From Winogradskyella sp. (lineage in GTDB: Bacteria; Bacteroidota; Bacteroidia; Flavobacteriales; Flavobacteriaceae), in assembly GCF_025210595.1 (NCBI RefSeq), contig NZ_JAOARH010000037.1:34090-98089 (forward strand): a stretch of DNA of 64,000 bases, read 5' to 3'. This document shows, in pieces, positions 16,324 to 24,103 of the stretch. Both the position numbers and the translations under genes were made by a program. Each line of letters begins with the position of its first letter. The first letter of the stretch is position 1. The notes beneath the pieces were generated by a model. It worked only from the letters and a program-made list of their open reading frames with translations, had not been told where the DNA came from and did not search any database.

Positions 16324-18348
16324 ATGAAAGAAAGAATATTTTTATCCCTCTTACTTCTTGTATTAGTATTTTCATGTAATATGGATGTAGAGGATAATCA
16401 AAATGATCAATCAGATCCATCAATAGAAGATATTACACAACTTAATATTCCGGCTAATTTTGATTTTAATACCACTTCGGAGATAGAAATGGGAATTGTG
16501 GTAAAAAGTATTGCAGATGTTGCGTTACCTGGAGTTAAAGTTAGTTTCTTTACGAGTCATCCAGATTTTGGCGGTAAGCTTATATCTAACGCATTTACTA
16601 ATTCATTAGGTGTGTTACAAACTAAGATTGAAGTATCAAGTTATTTAGATGAGGTTTTTGTTCAGGTACATAGTGTAGGGTTTGCTAACCAAAAGACTGT
16701 AAGTGTTGAGCCACAGATTAATATTGAATTTGGTGGAATACCTGAAACAAGACCAAGTAATAGAACTTTTAATACTAATTCTGATGCTATACCTATATCA
16801 GGTAATTATTACTATATGGGTAATTTTAATACTGGTAGTTGGAAAGGTTTACCTCATTATCTTGAGTCTGAAAGTGATCAATTAAGTCAGACCTTCTTAG
16901 ACGATGTTAATGCGTCTTTACCAGAAGGGAAACCTGTCCCTAATTATAATCCTGAATATTTAACCACAGGCAATGAGCTTGATGTGGTAGTTAACGAGTT
17001 GAGTGATGTTTGGGTAACTTTTGTAACTGAAGGAGCTGGGTATAGAAATGCACTTGGCTATTATGTTTTTGATACGGATAACCCACCGAATAATGTAAGT
17101 GAGATAGATTCTATTCATGTTGTATTACCTAATGCTTCTCTTGCGTATTCAGGCGGAGAGTTATATGCAGGTGATAAGATAAGATTAGGTACTTTTGAAG
17201 GAGGAAAAACTATTTCTTGGGTATTGTTTCAAAATGCTTGGACAGGTTCTGGTGTTAATGTAAATGCTACAAAGTTTTATTCTCGACTAGATTTCAATAC
17301 TTCAGAGTCGAATCCTAATATGCGTCAGCATACTGTTCAATTAATGGATATTGGACGTCAACGTTTATTAAATGCATTTGAAGATTTATTAAGGTCAGGT
17401 GGAGGAAGTGATGATGATTTTAATGACCTTGTATTCTATGTGTCTGCAAATCCTTGGGAAGCTATAGAAACTGGTGGGATGCTACAGGTAAGGCCTAATG
17501 TAGATGCTGACGGAGATGGTGTTTCTGATGAAAGTGATGACTTTCCAAATGATCCGCTAAGGGCTGTGCGAAATACATATGAAGGTTCGTTAGCATATGA
17601 AGATCTTTGGCCCTCAAAAGGCGACTATGATTTTAATGATTTAGTGATTGATTACGAAGTTGATCATATTCTTGATGGTAATAATCTTTTAGTAGATATT
17701 GAAGCTGATTGGACTATTAAAGCAGTTGGTGCAGGGTTTAGGAATGGATTTGGGATAGAGTTAGATGGTTTGTCGTCAAATGATATTGCTAGCATAAGTG
17801 GTCAGGATTTGCAAGAAGGTATAGTGTCTAATAATGGTAATGGTACTGAGGCTAGTCAATCTAGTGCTTCAATTATAATATTTGATAATGTTTTAAACCA
17901 AATTCAAAGTGCTGGAGGCGAATTTATTAATACAGTGCCGTCTAATCCGTACACTACTCCAGTAACCTTAAGTACTGTTATTAATCTTAGCAATCCTATG
18001 AGTCAGGATATTGTAGGTTTGCCACCTTATGATCCGTTTATTTTTGTAAATGGTAATCGAGGTAAAGAGATACATTTACCAGGTCAGGATCCGACAGATC
18101 TTGCTGATGTAAATTGGTTTAATACTTCTGCAGATGCTACTAATCCTTCTAGTAATTATTATTACAAAACAGCGAATGGATTACCATGGGCAATTAATGT
18201 CTCAGAATCTTTTGAATATCCTATAGAATCAACGCCTATAAATAGAGCTTATTTAGATTTTGCTATCTGGGCATCTAGTGGAGGTAGCGTAAAAAAGGAT
18301 TGGTATCTTGATTTGTCTTCTAATAGAGCCACAGATAAAATATATTAA
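16324..18348 (+). CDS. LruC-domain surface lipoprotein
   Basis: 674 residues from the ATG at 16324; an upstream in-frame ATG at 16285 would put 13 residues before a perfect lipoprotein signal (MKERIFLSLLLLVLVFSC), so it is rejected. The Cys is followed by NMDVEDNQND, an acidic stretch like the Bacteroidota lipoprotein surface-export signal. Two calcium-type acidic segments are visible: SGGGSDDDFNDLVFYVSANP (DUF4114-like) and DADGDGVSDESDDFPNDP (thrombospondin type 3-like). The latter leads into the LruC/DUF4842 domain (GDYDFNDLVIDYEVDHI to the end). The function of LruC proteins is unknown. It lies between two divergent glycosidase units and has its own terminator, so membership of the glycan system is uncertain. 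Confidence 0.85.
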   Translation: MKERIFLSLLLLVLVFSCNMDVEDNQNDQSDPSIEDITQLNIPANFDFNTTSEIEMGIVVKSIADVALPGVKVSFFTSHPDFGGKLISNAFTNSLGVLQTKIEVSSYLDEVFVQVHSVGFANQKTVSVEPQINIEFGGIPETRPSNRTFNTNSDAIPISGNYYYMGNFNTGSWKGLPHYLESESDQLSQTFLDDVNASLPEGKPVPNYNPEYLTTGNELDVVVNELSDVWVTFVTEGAGYRNALGYYVFDTDNPPNNVSEIDSIHVVLPNASLAYSGGELYAGDKIRLGTFEGGKTISWVLFQNAWTGSGVNVNATKFYSRLDFNTSESNPNMRQHTVQLMDIGRQRLLNAFEDLLRSGGGSDDDFNDLVFYVSANPWEAIETGGMLQVRPNVDADGDGVSDESDDFPNDPLRAVRNTYEGSLAYEDLWPSKGDYDFNDLVIDYEVDHILDGNNLLVDIEADWTIKAVGAGFRNGFGIELDGLSSNDIASISGQDLQEGIVSNNGNGTEASQSSASIIIFDNVLNQIQSAGGEFINTVPSNPYTTPVTLSTVINLSNPMSQDIVGLPPYDPFIFVNGNRGKEIHLPGQDPTDLADVNWFNTSADATNPSSNYYYKTANGLPWAINVSESFEYPIESTPINRAYLDFAIWASSGGSVKKDWYLDLSSNRATDKIY

Positions 18349-18372
18349 TTAAATGATTTGGTTAAGGTTAAG

Positions 18373-18410
18373 AAGTCTCGGATGTTTTTAAAAATATTCG
18401 AGACTTTTTT
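18373..18410 (+). terminator. Rho-independent terminator after the LruC gene
   Basis: AAGTCTCG pairs with CGAGACTT, and the A/T-rich interior can extend the stem; a T-run follows. It separates the LruC gene from the GH20 unit, which therefore needs its own promoter. Confidence 0.8.
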
Positions 18411-18486
18411 ATTCCTAAACAATTTGTGAGGTTTATTATCTTATAAAACTTACGAGAGATTCTAGATGACTATTCAAAAAAATGGG

Positions 18487-18503
18487 CTAAGTTTTGAAAG
18501 CAT
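18487..18503 (+). promoter_or_regulatory. Degenerate half copy of the shared element
   Basis: CTAAGTTTTGAAAGCAT resembles CTAAGTTTTAAAGCAT at 16012-16027 and CTAATTTTAAAGCAT at 18517-18531. Two head-to-tail copies about 30 bp apart would then precede the GH20 gene. Confidence 0.4.
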
Positions 18504-18520
18504 AAAAAATAGATTGCTAA

Positions 18521-18548
18521 TTTTAAAGCATCTAATACATTAAAATGC
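18521..18548 (+). promoter_or_regulatory. Shared 28-bp element, copy 2 (overlaps GH20 start)
   Basis: TTTTAAAGCATCTAATA, then CAT, then TAAAATGC, where the last bases include the ATG of the GH20 gene (18545). It matches 16017-16044 in 26 of 28 bases. A protein bound here would block transcription or translation start, which fits a repressor operator. Inferred, not proven. Confidence 0.55.
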
Positions 18549-20851
18549 ATTTCAAGAAATTAGTAGTACTTTTCATTTTAAGCTTAATTATCATTGCATG
18601 TAAAGGAAATAAGGTTGAGGTTGTTGTGCCTCATATTATTCCTGTTCCAAATTCAAGCGAAGTATTAAACGGTAGTTTTACGCTTAATTCTAATATTCAT
18701 CTCATTAGTGAGGAGGATTTAAATGAAGTTGCTGAGTTTAGTGCAGCGTTTTTAAAACAAGGGTTTAAAAATAATACTGATGATTATAAACAAAAGAGCT
18801 TTTTAGAGTTTAAAATAGATTCTAATCTGCATGAAGAAGAATATGTATTAAGGATTACTGAAGAAAAGATTCTGATTACATCGAGTTCTCAAAAAGGAGC
18901 ATTTTATGGGTTTCAAACGCTGAGGCAAATGCTGCCTGTTAATTTTGAGAATGGAACTTACACAGAAAATAAAGTCGCTCTACCTTGTATAAACATTAAA
19001 GATAAACCGAAATTCTCATACAGAGGTATGCATTTAGATGTTGGTCGTCATATGTATTCCGTAGATTTTATAAAAAAATATATCGATGCATTGGCAATAT
19101 TAAAGATGAATACGTTTCATTGGCATTTAACTGAAGATCAAGGTTGGCGTATTGAAATAAAAAAATATCCAAAACTTCAGGAAATTGCAGCATACAGAGA
19201 TGAGACTTTAGTTGGGCATTACAGCGACCAACCACATCAATTTGATGGTGAAAAATATGGAGGTTATTATGCACAAGAAGAGGTTAAGGGTATTGTTGCT
19301 TATGCAGAAAAAAGATTTATAACGATTATTCCAGAGATAGAGATGCCAGGTCATAGTCAGGCAGCAATTGCCGCATATCCAGAATTAGGATGTGCAGGCG
19401 AGCAAGTTGAAGTTGCAAAAAAATGGGGAGTTTTTGAAGAGATTTATTGCACAAAAGACAGCACGTTTGATTTTCTCGAAGATGTTTTAGATGAGGTTTT
19501 AGAACTGTTTCCAAGCAAATACATCCATATTGGAGGAGACGAAGCACCAAAAACACGTTGGAAAACTTGCGCAAATTGCCAAAAACGAATTAAAGACGAA
19601 GGTTTAAAAGACGAACATGAATTGCAGAATTATTTCATTACCAGAATGGAAAAATATCTTAACTCTAAAGGGAGGCAAATCATAGGTTGGGACGAAATTT
19701 TAGAAGGTGGTCTAGCTCCTAATGCAACAGTAATGTCGTGGCGAGGAACTAATGGAGCTGTAGAAGCGGCAAAATCTGGACATAATGTAGTTATGACACC
19801 AACATCACATTGTTATTTTGATTATTATCAATCTGACAATGAAAATGAGCCATTGGCTATCGGAGGTTTTTTACCTTTAGAAAAGGTTTATGAATTTAAC
19901 CCTATACCAGAAGAACTAACTAACGAAGAGGCGAAGTATGTGCTAGGAGCGCAAGGTAATCTCTGGACAGAATATATGCCAACGGAAGATCAAGTAGAAT
20001 ATATGGTATTCCCAAGAATGTTAGCTATGAGTGAAGTATTGTGGTCTCATCCTAAGCAAAAAAATTATGCTGATTTTATATCAAGATTAGAAAACTTCCA
20101 TAAAAGATTAGATGCTTTAAATATTAACTATGCCAATCATTTGTATGAGATAGAAGGTGAGATGATTTCTGAAAGTGGTAAGTCGTATTATGAATTAAAA
20201 ACCTTGACGGAAGGAAAAACGATTAGATATACTTTAGATGGAAGTGAGCCTGATTTAAATTCTAAAGTATATAAATCTCAAATTCCTTTTGTTGAAAGTA
20301 CAACTATTAAAGCCGCAGTTTTTAATGATGAAGTACAACTAGGAAAAACATTCATACAATATATCAATTATCATAAAGCTGTAGGCGCAAAAATCACTAT
20401 TGATAAAACACCACATAAAGCCTATTCAGGATCTGGATCAGAAGGGCTTATCAATGGCATTAGTGGAAGTGATACACGTTATGGCGATAAAGAATGGTTA
20501 GGCTTTTGGGGAGAAGATATTTTGATTGAAATAGATTTAAGAGAAGAAAAAGAAATTCATTCTATTGAGACTAGATTTTACAATGGAAATGGGCAATGGA
20601 TTTATGCACCTAAAGAAATAGATATGCAATTTGTTGTTAATGATGGAAGTATAGTTAAAGACAAAGTTTATTTAAAAAAAAGGGATGTTTTAAAAGTAGA
20701 AATGAACTACAATTTCAACCCACCTAAAAACATGAATATTAAAGTGAAATCAATAAAATTAATTGTACCCAACTACGGAATTATACCAGAAGGTAGACAA
20801 GGTGCAGGTAATAAAGCCTGGACTTTTATTGATGAGATAATAATTAATTAG
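18545..20851 (+). CDS. GH20 beta-N-acetylhexosaminidase lipoprotein
   Basis: 768 residues. The lipobox is IIAC (Cys near residue 19). A GH20b-like domain (about 30-150) precedes the TIM-barrel catalytic domain (about 155-510), whose start FSYRGMHLDVGRHMYSVDFI is typical. The catalytic Asp-Glu pair is in HIGGDEAPKTRW (near residue 332), so substrate-assisted hydrolysis of terminal GlcNAc/GalNAc should work. The C-terminal part has a chitobiase/Fn3_assoc segment (RYTLDGSEPD) and a discoidin-like module ending AWTFIDEIIIN, similar to the end of the GH92 enzyme. First gene of the GH20-cutC-GH2 unit; its start codon lies inside the shared 28-bp element. In N-glycan breakdown it would remove antennary GlcNAc and split the chitobiose core. 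Confidence 0.95.
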   Translation: MHFKKLVVLFILSLIIIACKGNKVEVVVPHIIPVPNSSEVLNGSFTLNSNIHLISEEDLNEVAEFSAAFLKQGFKNNTDDYKQKSFLEFKIDSNLHEEEYVLRITEEKILITSSSQKGAFYGFQTLRQMLPVNFENGTYTENKVALPCINIKDKPKFSYRGMHLDVGRHMYSVDFIKKYIDALAILKMNTFHWHLTEDQGWRIEIKKYPKLQEIAAYRDETLVGHYSDQPHQFDGEKYGGYYAQEEVKGIVAYAEKRFITIIPEIEMPGHSQAAIAAYPELGCAGEQVEVAKKWGVFEEIYCTKDSTFDFLEDVLDEVLELFPSKYIHIGGDEAPKTRWKTCANCQKRIKDEGLKDEHELQNYFITRMEKYLNSKGRQIIGWDEILEGGLAPNATVMSWRGTNGAVEAAKSGHNVVMTPTSHCYFDYYQSDNENEPLAIGGFLPLEKVYEFNPIPEELTNEEAKYVLGAQGNLWTEYMPTEDQVEYMVFPRMLAMSEVLWSHPKQKNYADFISRLENFHKRLDALNINYANHLYEIEGEMISESGKSYYELKTLTEGKTIRYTLDGSEPDLNSKVYKSQIPFVESTTIKAAVFNDEVQLGKTFIQYINYHKAVGAKITIDKTPHKAYSGSGSEGLINGISGSDTRYGDKEWLGFWGEDILIEIDLREEKEIHSIETRFYNGNGQWIYAPKEIDMQFVVNDGSIVKDKVYLKKRDVLKVEMNYNFNPPKNMNIKVKSIKLIVPNYGIIPEGRQGAGNKAWTFIDEIIIN

Positions 20852-20852
20852 G

Positions 20853-21566
20853 ATGTTATTAGAAATCTGTGCCAACTCATACCAGTCTGCTAAAAATGCT
20901 CAAGTAGCAGGAGCACATCGAATAGAATTGTGTCAAGAATTATCTGTTGGTGGTATTACACCATCTTACGGATTGCTAAAAAAGGTTGTGGAAAATCTTC
21001 AGATTCCTGTTTTTGTATTGATAAGGCCAAGAGCTGGAAATTTTGTGTATTCCGTTGATGAGTTTGAAATTATGAAAGCGAATATTCAAATCTGTAAAGA
21101 TTTGGGTTGTAAAGGCATTGTTTCAGGAGTGTTGAATAATGATAATACCATTGATGTTGAGCGAACAAAAGCATTAATAGAGCTGTCAAAACCATTGTCA
21201 TTTACATTTCATCGTGCTTTTGATGAGGTTAAAAACCCTAAAAAGACTTTAGAGCAATTGATAGATTTAGGAGTAGATCGTGTTTTAACTTCAGGTCAAA
21301 AATCAACAGCTGAAAATGGGTTGGAGTTATTAAAAGAATTGAATGAAATAGCAAATAACAAGATTGTCATTTTAGCTGGAGGAGGCATCAATGTTGATAA
21401 TGCCTTTAAATTTAAAGATGCTGAAATACAGGAAATTCATGCATCAGCTTCACATCAACTAAGCTCAGTTCAGGATTCAAAAACAGTGGGTGGTAAATCT
21501 ATGTTTTCAATGCCATTAACATATTCCGATCCACTAAAAATAAAAGCCATTTTAGATGCGATATAG
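20853..21566 (+). CDS. cutC: CutC family TIM-barrel protein
   Basis: 237 residues, full length for CutC. Signatures are LLEICANSYQSAKNAQVAGA at the N-terminus, RIELCQELSVGGITPSYGLL, VLIRPRAGNFVYS and the FHRAFDE/LTSGQ motifs of the barrel. The family was named for a copper-sensitive phenotype in Escherichia coli, but its biochemical activity is not established. There is no signal peptide, so it is cytosolic, unlike its neighbours. It starts 1 bp after the GH20 stop codon and overlaps the GH2 start by 11 bp, so it is translationally coupled to two glycosidases. That context suggests a role in sugar catabolism rather than copper handling; this is inference. Confidence 0.92.
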   Translation: MLLEICANSYQSAKNAQVAGAHRIELCQELSVGGITPSYGLLKKVVENLQIPVFVLIRPRAGNFVYSVDEFEIMKANIQICKDLGCKGIVSGVLNNDNTIDVERTKALIELSKPLSFTFHRAFDEVKNPKKTLEQLIDLGVDRVLTSGQKSTAENGLELLKELNEIANNKIVILAGGGINVDNAFKFKDAEIQEIHASASHQLSSVQDSKTVGGKSMFSMPLTYSDPLKIKAILDAI

Positions 21567-24060
21567 CTTACTATTTTTTGTCTTAATCTGTTTTAGTTGT
21601 CAACCAAGACATGATGTTCCTGTTATCGTTGAAATTAATAATAATTGGCAATTCAAAAAGGTTTCAGATTCTACTTGGTATTCTGCAACGGTTCCAGGGA
21701 ATGTATTTTCAGATTTATTGGATAATAAACTTATTGAGGATCCATTTATTGGTAAAAATGAAGAAAAAGTGCAATGGGTTTCAGAAACCGATTGGGAATA
21801 TAAAACTGAGTTTAGTTTAGATAAGCAGACTTTAGATAAGCAGCATTTAGAGCTCAATTTTGAAGGTTTAGACACATACGCTTCAGTGTATTTAAATGAT
21901 AGTCTCATTTTAAACGCTAATAATGCGTTTCGCAAATGGCAAATTGATGTAAAATCGTTATTGAAAACCGAAAACGAGTTGCGTTTGGTGTTTGAGCATA
22001 CTTCAAAACATGAAGCAGCTGAAAAAGCAAAATTACCATACGAGTTACCTGAGGGCAATCGCATTTTTACACGTAAAGCGCAATTTCAGTATGGTTGGGA
22101 TTGGGGACCAAAATTGAATACTTCTGGAATTTGGAAACCTGTTGAATTGGTGGCTTGGAATGATTTTAGAATTAAGGAAATTAAAATAGATACAGAAGAT
22201 TTATTGTTTGATAATCATCTTGGAGTTTTTAGAGCTACATTTAATTTGGATACTCCTTTATCTAAAGATTTGGATTATGAGTTGTTTATTAATGACTCAT
22301 TGTATGTTTCGCAAACAAGAAAAATGCATTTGGTCAATGATGAAAAGTTGTCAGAATTGATATTCAATATAGAAAAACCAAAACTCTGGTGGCCACATAG
22401 CATAGGTGAACCTTATTTGTACGATATAAAAGTTGTTGTAAAGGATGGGCGCAAAATTCTAGATAGTATTTCTGTAAAACATGGTATTAGAACTATTGAT
22501 TTGGTAACAGAAAAAGATAGTGTTGGTAAAGCTTTCTATTTTAAAGTTAATGGTGTGCCAGTTTATGCTAAAGGGGCAAATTATATCCCGCAGCATAGCT
22601 TCCAAAATAAAGTTACAGATATGCATTATGAGAAGCTTTTAAATGATGTTGTTGATGCTAATATGAATATGCTAAGAGTATGGGGAGGAGGTATTTATGA
22701 GAATGATATTTTTTACGATTTATGTGATGAAAAAGGCATTTTGGTTTGGCAAGACTTTATGTTTGCTTGTGCCATGTATCCTGGTGATGAAGCGTTTTTA
22801 GAGAATGTGAAAATTGAAGTTGAGCAACAAGTTAAGCGATTACGCAATCATCCTTCAATAGCGTTGTGGTGTGGCAATAATGAAAGTTCAGAAGGTTGGC
22901 ATCGATGGGGTTGGCAAGCCAATAGAAGTGATCAAGAGAAAGAAGAGATTTGGAATAATTATCTTAAAGTATTCGATTCTATTTTGCCTAAGACTGTATC
23001 AAAATATACTAAAGCAGACTATTGGGAAAGTTCTCCAAAATACGGTAGAGGAAATCCAAAATACAAAACTGAGGGAGATGCGCATGATTGGTGGATTTGG
23101 CACGATGGTTACCCTTTTGAGCATCTAGAGAAAAACGTGCCACGTTTTATGAGTGAGTTCGGGTTCCAATCGTTTCCTAGTTATGAGGTGATTCAATATA
23201 TCAATCAAAATGATTCTATTGAAATTGAGTCTTATGGCTTTAAAAATCATCAGAAACACGTTAGAGGATTTCAACTCATTGAAGACTATATGCAACGCGA
23301 TTTCCCTGTGCCAGAAAAAGCAGAAGACTATGTGTACATGAGTCAATTATTACAAGCTTATGGGATTGCTAAAGGTATAGAAGCACATCGACGAGCCAAG
23401 CCATACAATATGGGAACGTTATTCTGGCAGCTTAATGATTGTTGGCCATCGGTTTCGTGGAGTAGTATCGACTATTTTGGGAATTGGAAGGCTTTGCAAT
23501 ATAAAGTTAAACAGGTTTTTAATAATGTTATAGTGTCGTCTCATATAGAAAATGACACATTAAATGTTTATGTTATTAACGATAACTTGAAAGATTTAAA
23601 GCATAAACTTTATGTATCGATTAAAGATTTTGATGATCGTATATTGTGGAAGGATAAAAGAGATATTATAGTTAAAGCTAATTCTAGTGAGATACATTAC
23701 CAATTACCATTGTCTGACATTAAGTTTCAAAAAGATGCCATTTATTTTGATGCACGATTTGATGTTTACGACGAGCATTTTTTCTTCGTAAAGCCAAAGG
23801 ATTTAAAACTTAAGCAAGGAAAGTTTGAAACCCAATTTGTAAAAATGGATAACGGAATAAAAGTTGTTATTTCTTCAGACACGTATCAGAAAGATGTGTG
23901 TTTAACTACCAAATACAAAGGCTGGTTTCATAATAATTTTTTCGATTTATATCCTGGACAAAGGCGATGGGTTTATTTCTTGTCTGATGATCCACGACTA
24001 AAAGCGCTTCAAACTATTGATGATCTTGAGATAAAAAGCTTTAACACTTTCATAAGATAA
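21556..24060 (+). CDS. GH2 beta-mannosidase lipoprotein
   Basis: 834 residues with a lipobox (MRYSLLFFVLICFSC). The order follows GH2 mannosidases: sugar-binding jelly roll (about 25-200, QFQYGWDWGPKLNTSGIW), immunoglobulin-like domain and TIM barrel. The acid/base is in LWCGNNESSEGW (Glu near 441) and the nucleophile in MSEFGFQSFP (Glu near 534). The FGFQS context and MLRVWGGGIYE are typical of beta-mannosidases rather than beta-galactosidases. It would remove the single beta-mannose of the N-glycan core (Man-beta-1,4-GlcNAc). The start overlaps the end of cutC by 11 bp. No terminator is evident before the next gene. Confidence 0.93.
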   Translation: MRYSLLFFVLICFSCQPRHDVPVIVEINNNWQFKKVSDSTWYSATVPGNVFSDLLDNKLIEDPFIGKNEEKVQWVSETDWEYKTEFSLDKQTLDKQHLELNFEGLDTYASVYLNDSLILNANNAFRKWQIDVKSLLKTENELRLVFEHTSKHEAAEKAKLPYELPEGNRIFTRKAQFQYGWDWGPKLNTSGIWKPVELVAWNDFRIKEIKIDTEDLLFDNHLGVFRATFNLDTPLSKDLDYELFINDSLYVSQTRKMHLVNDEKLSELIFNIEKPKLWWPHSIGEPYLYDIKVVVKDGRKILDSISVKHGIRTIDLVTEKDSVGKAFYFKVNGVPVYAKGANYIPQHSFQNKVTDMHYEKLLNDVVDANMNMLRVWGGGIYENDIFYDLCDEKGILVWQDFMFACAMYPGDEAFLENVKIEVEQQVKRLRNHPSIALWCGNNESSEGWHRWGWQANRSDQEKEEIWNNYLKVFDSILPKTVSKYTKADYWESSPKYGRGNPKYKTEGDAHDWWIWHDGYPFEHLEKNVPRFMSEFGFQSFPSYEVIQYINQNDSIEIESYGFKNHQKHVRGFQLIEDYMQRDFPVPEKAEDYVYMSQLLQAYGIAKGIEAHRRAKPYNMGTLFWQLNDCWPSVSWSSIDYFGNWKALQYKVKQVFNNVIVSSHIENDTLNVYVINDNLKDLKHKLYVSIKDFDDRILWKDKRDIIVKANSSEIHYQLPLSDIKFQKDAIYFDARFDVYDEHFFFVKPKDLKLKQGKFETQFVKMDNGIKVVISSDTYQKDVCLTTKYKGWFHNNFFDLYPGQRRWVYFLSDDPRLKALQTIDDLEIKSFNTFIR

Positions 24061-24078
24061 GCCCTTTTTTCATATTAG

Positions 24079-24086
24079 TATCTTTG
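24079..24086 (+). promoter_or_regulatory. Candidate -7 element of the metallophosphoesterase gene
   Basis: TATCTTTG matches TAnnTTTG and lies 17 bp before the start codon. No TTG is found at the right distance upstream, so the site is weakly supported. Confidence 0.3.
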
Positions 24087-24103
24087 AAAATTAAATTTCA
24101 TAT

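Noticed and set aside
16094-16423. Minus-strand frame of about 109 codons upstream of the LruC gene
   Set aside because: It overlaps the LruC start and the AT-rich gap, has biased Lys/Ile/Phe content from AT-rich DNA and no recognisable domain.
10251-24060. A polysaccharide utilisation locus with SusC/SusD
   Set aside because: No TonB-dependent SusC-like or SusD-like gene is present; the DUF5686 protein at 50495 lacks a plug and TonB box and is far away.
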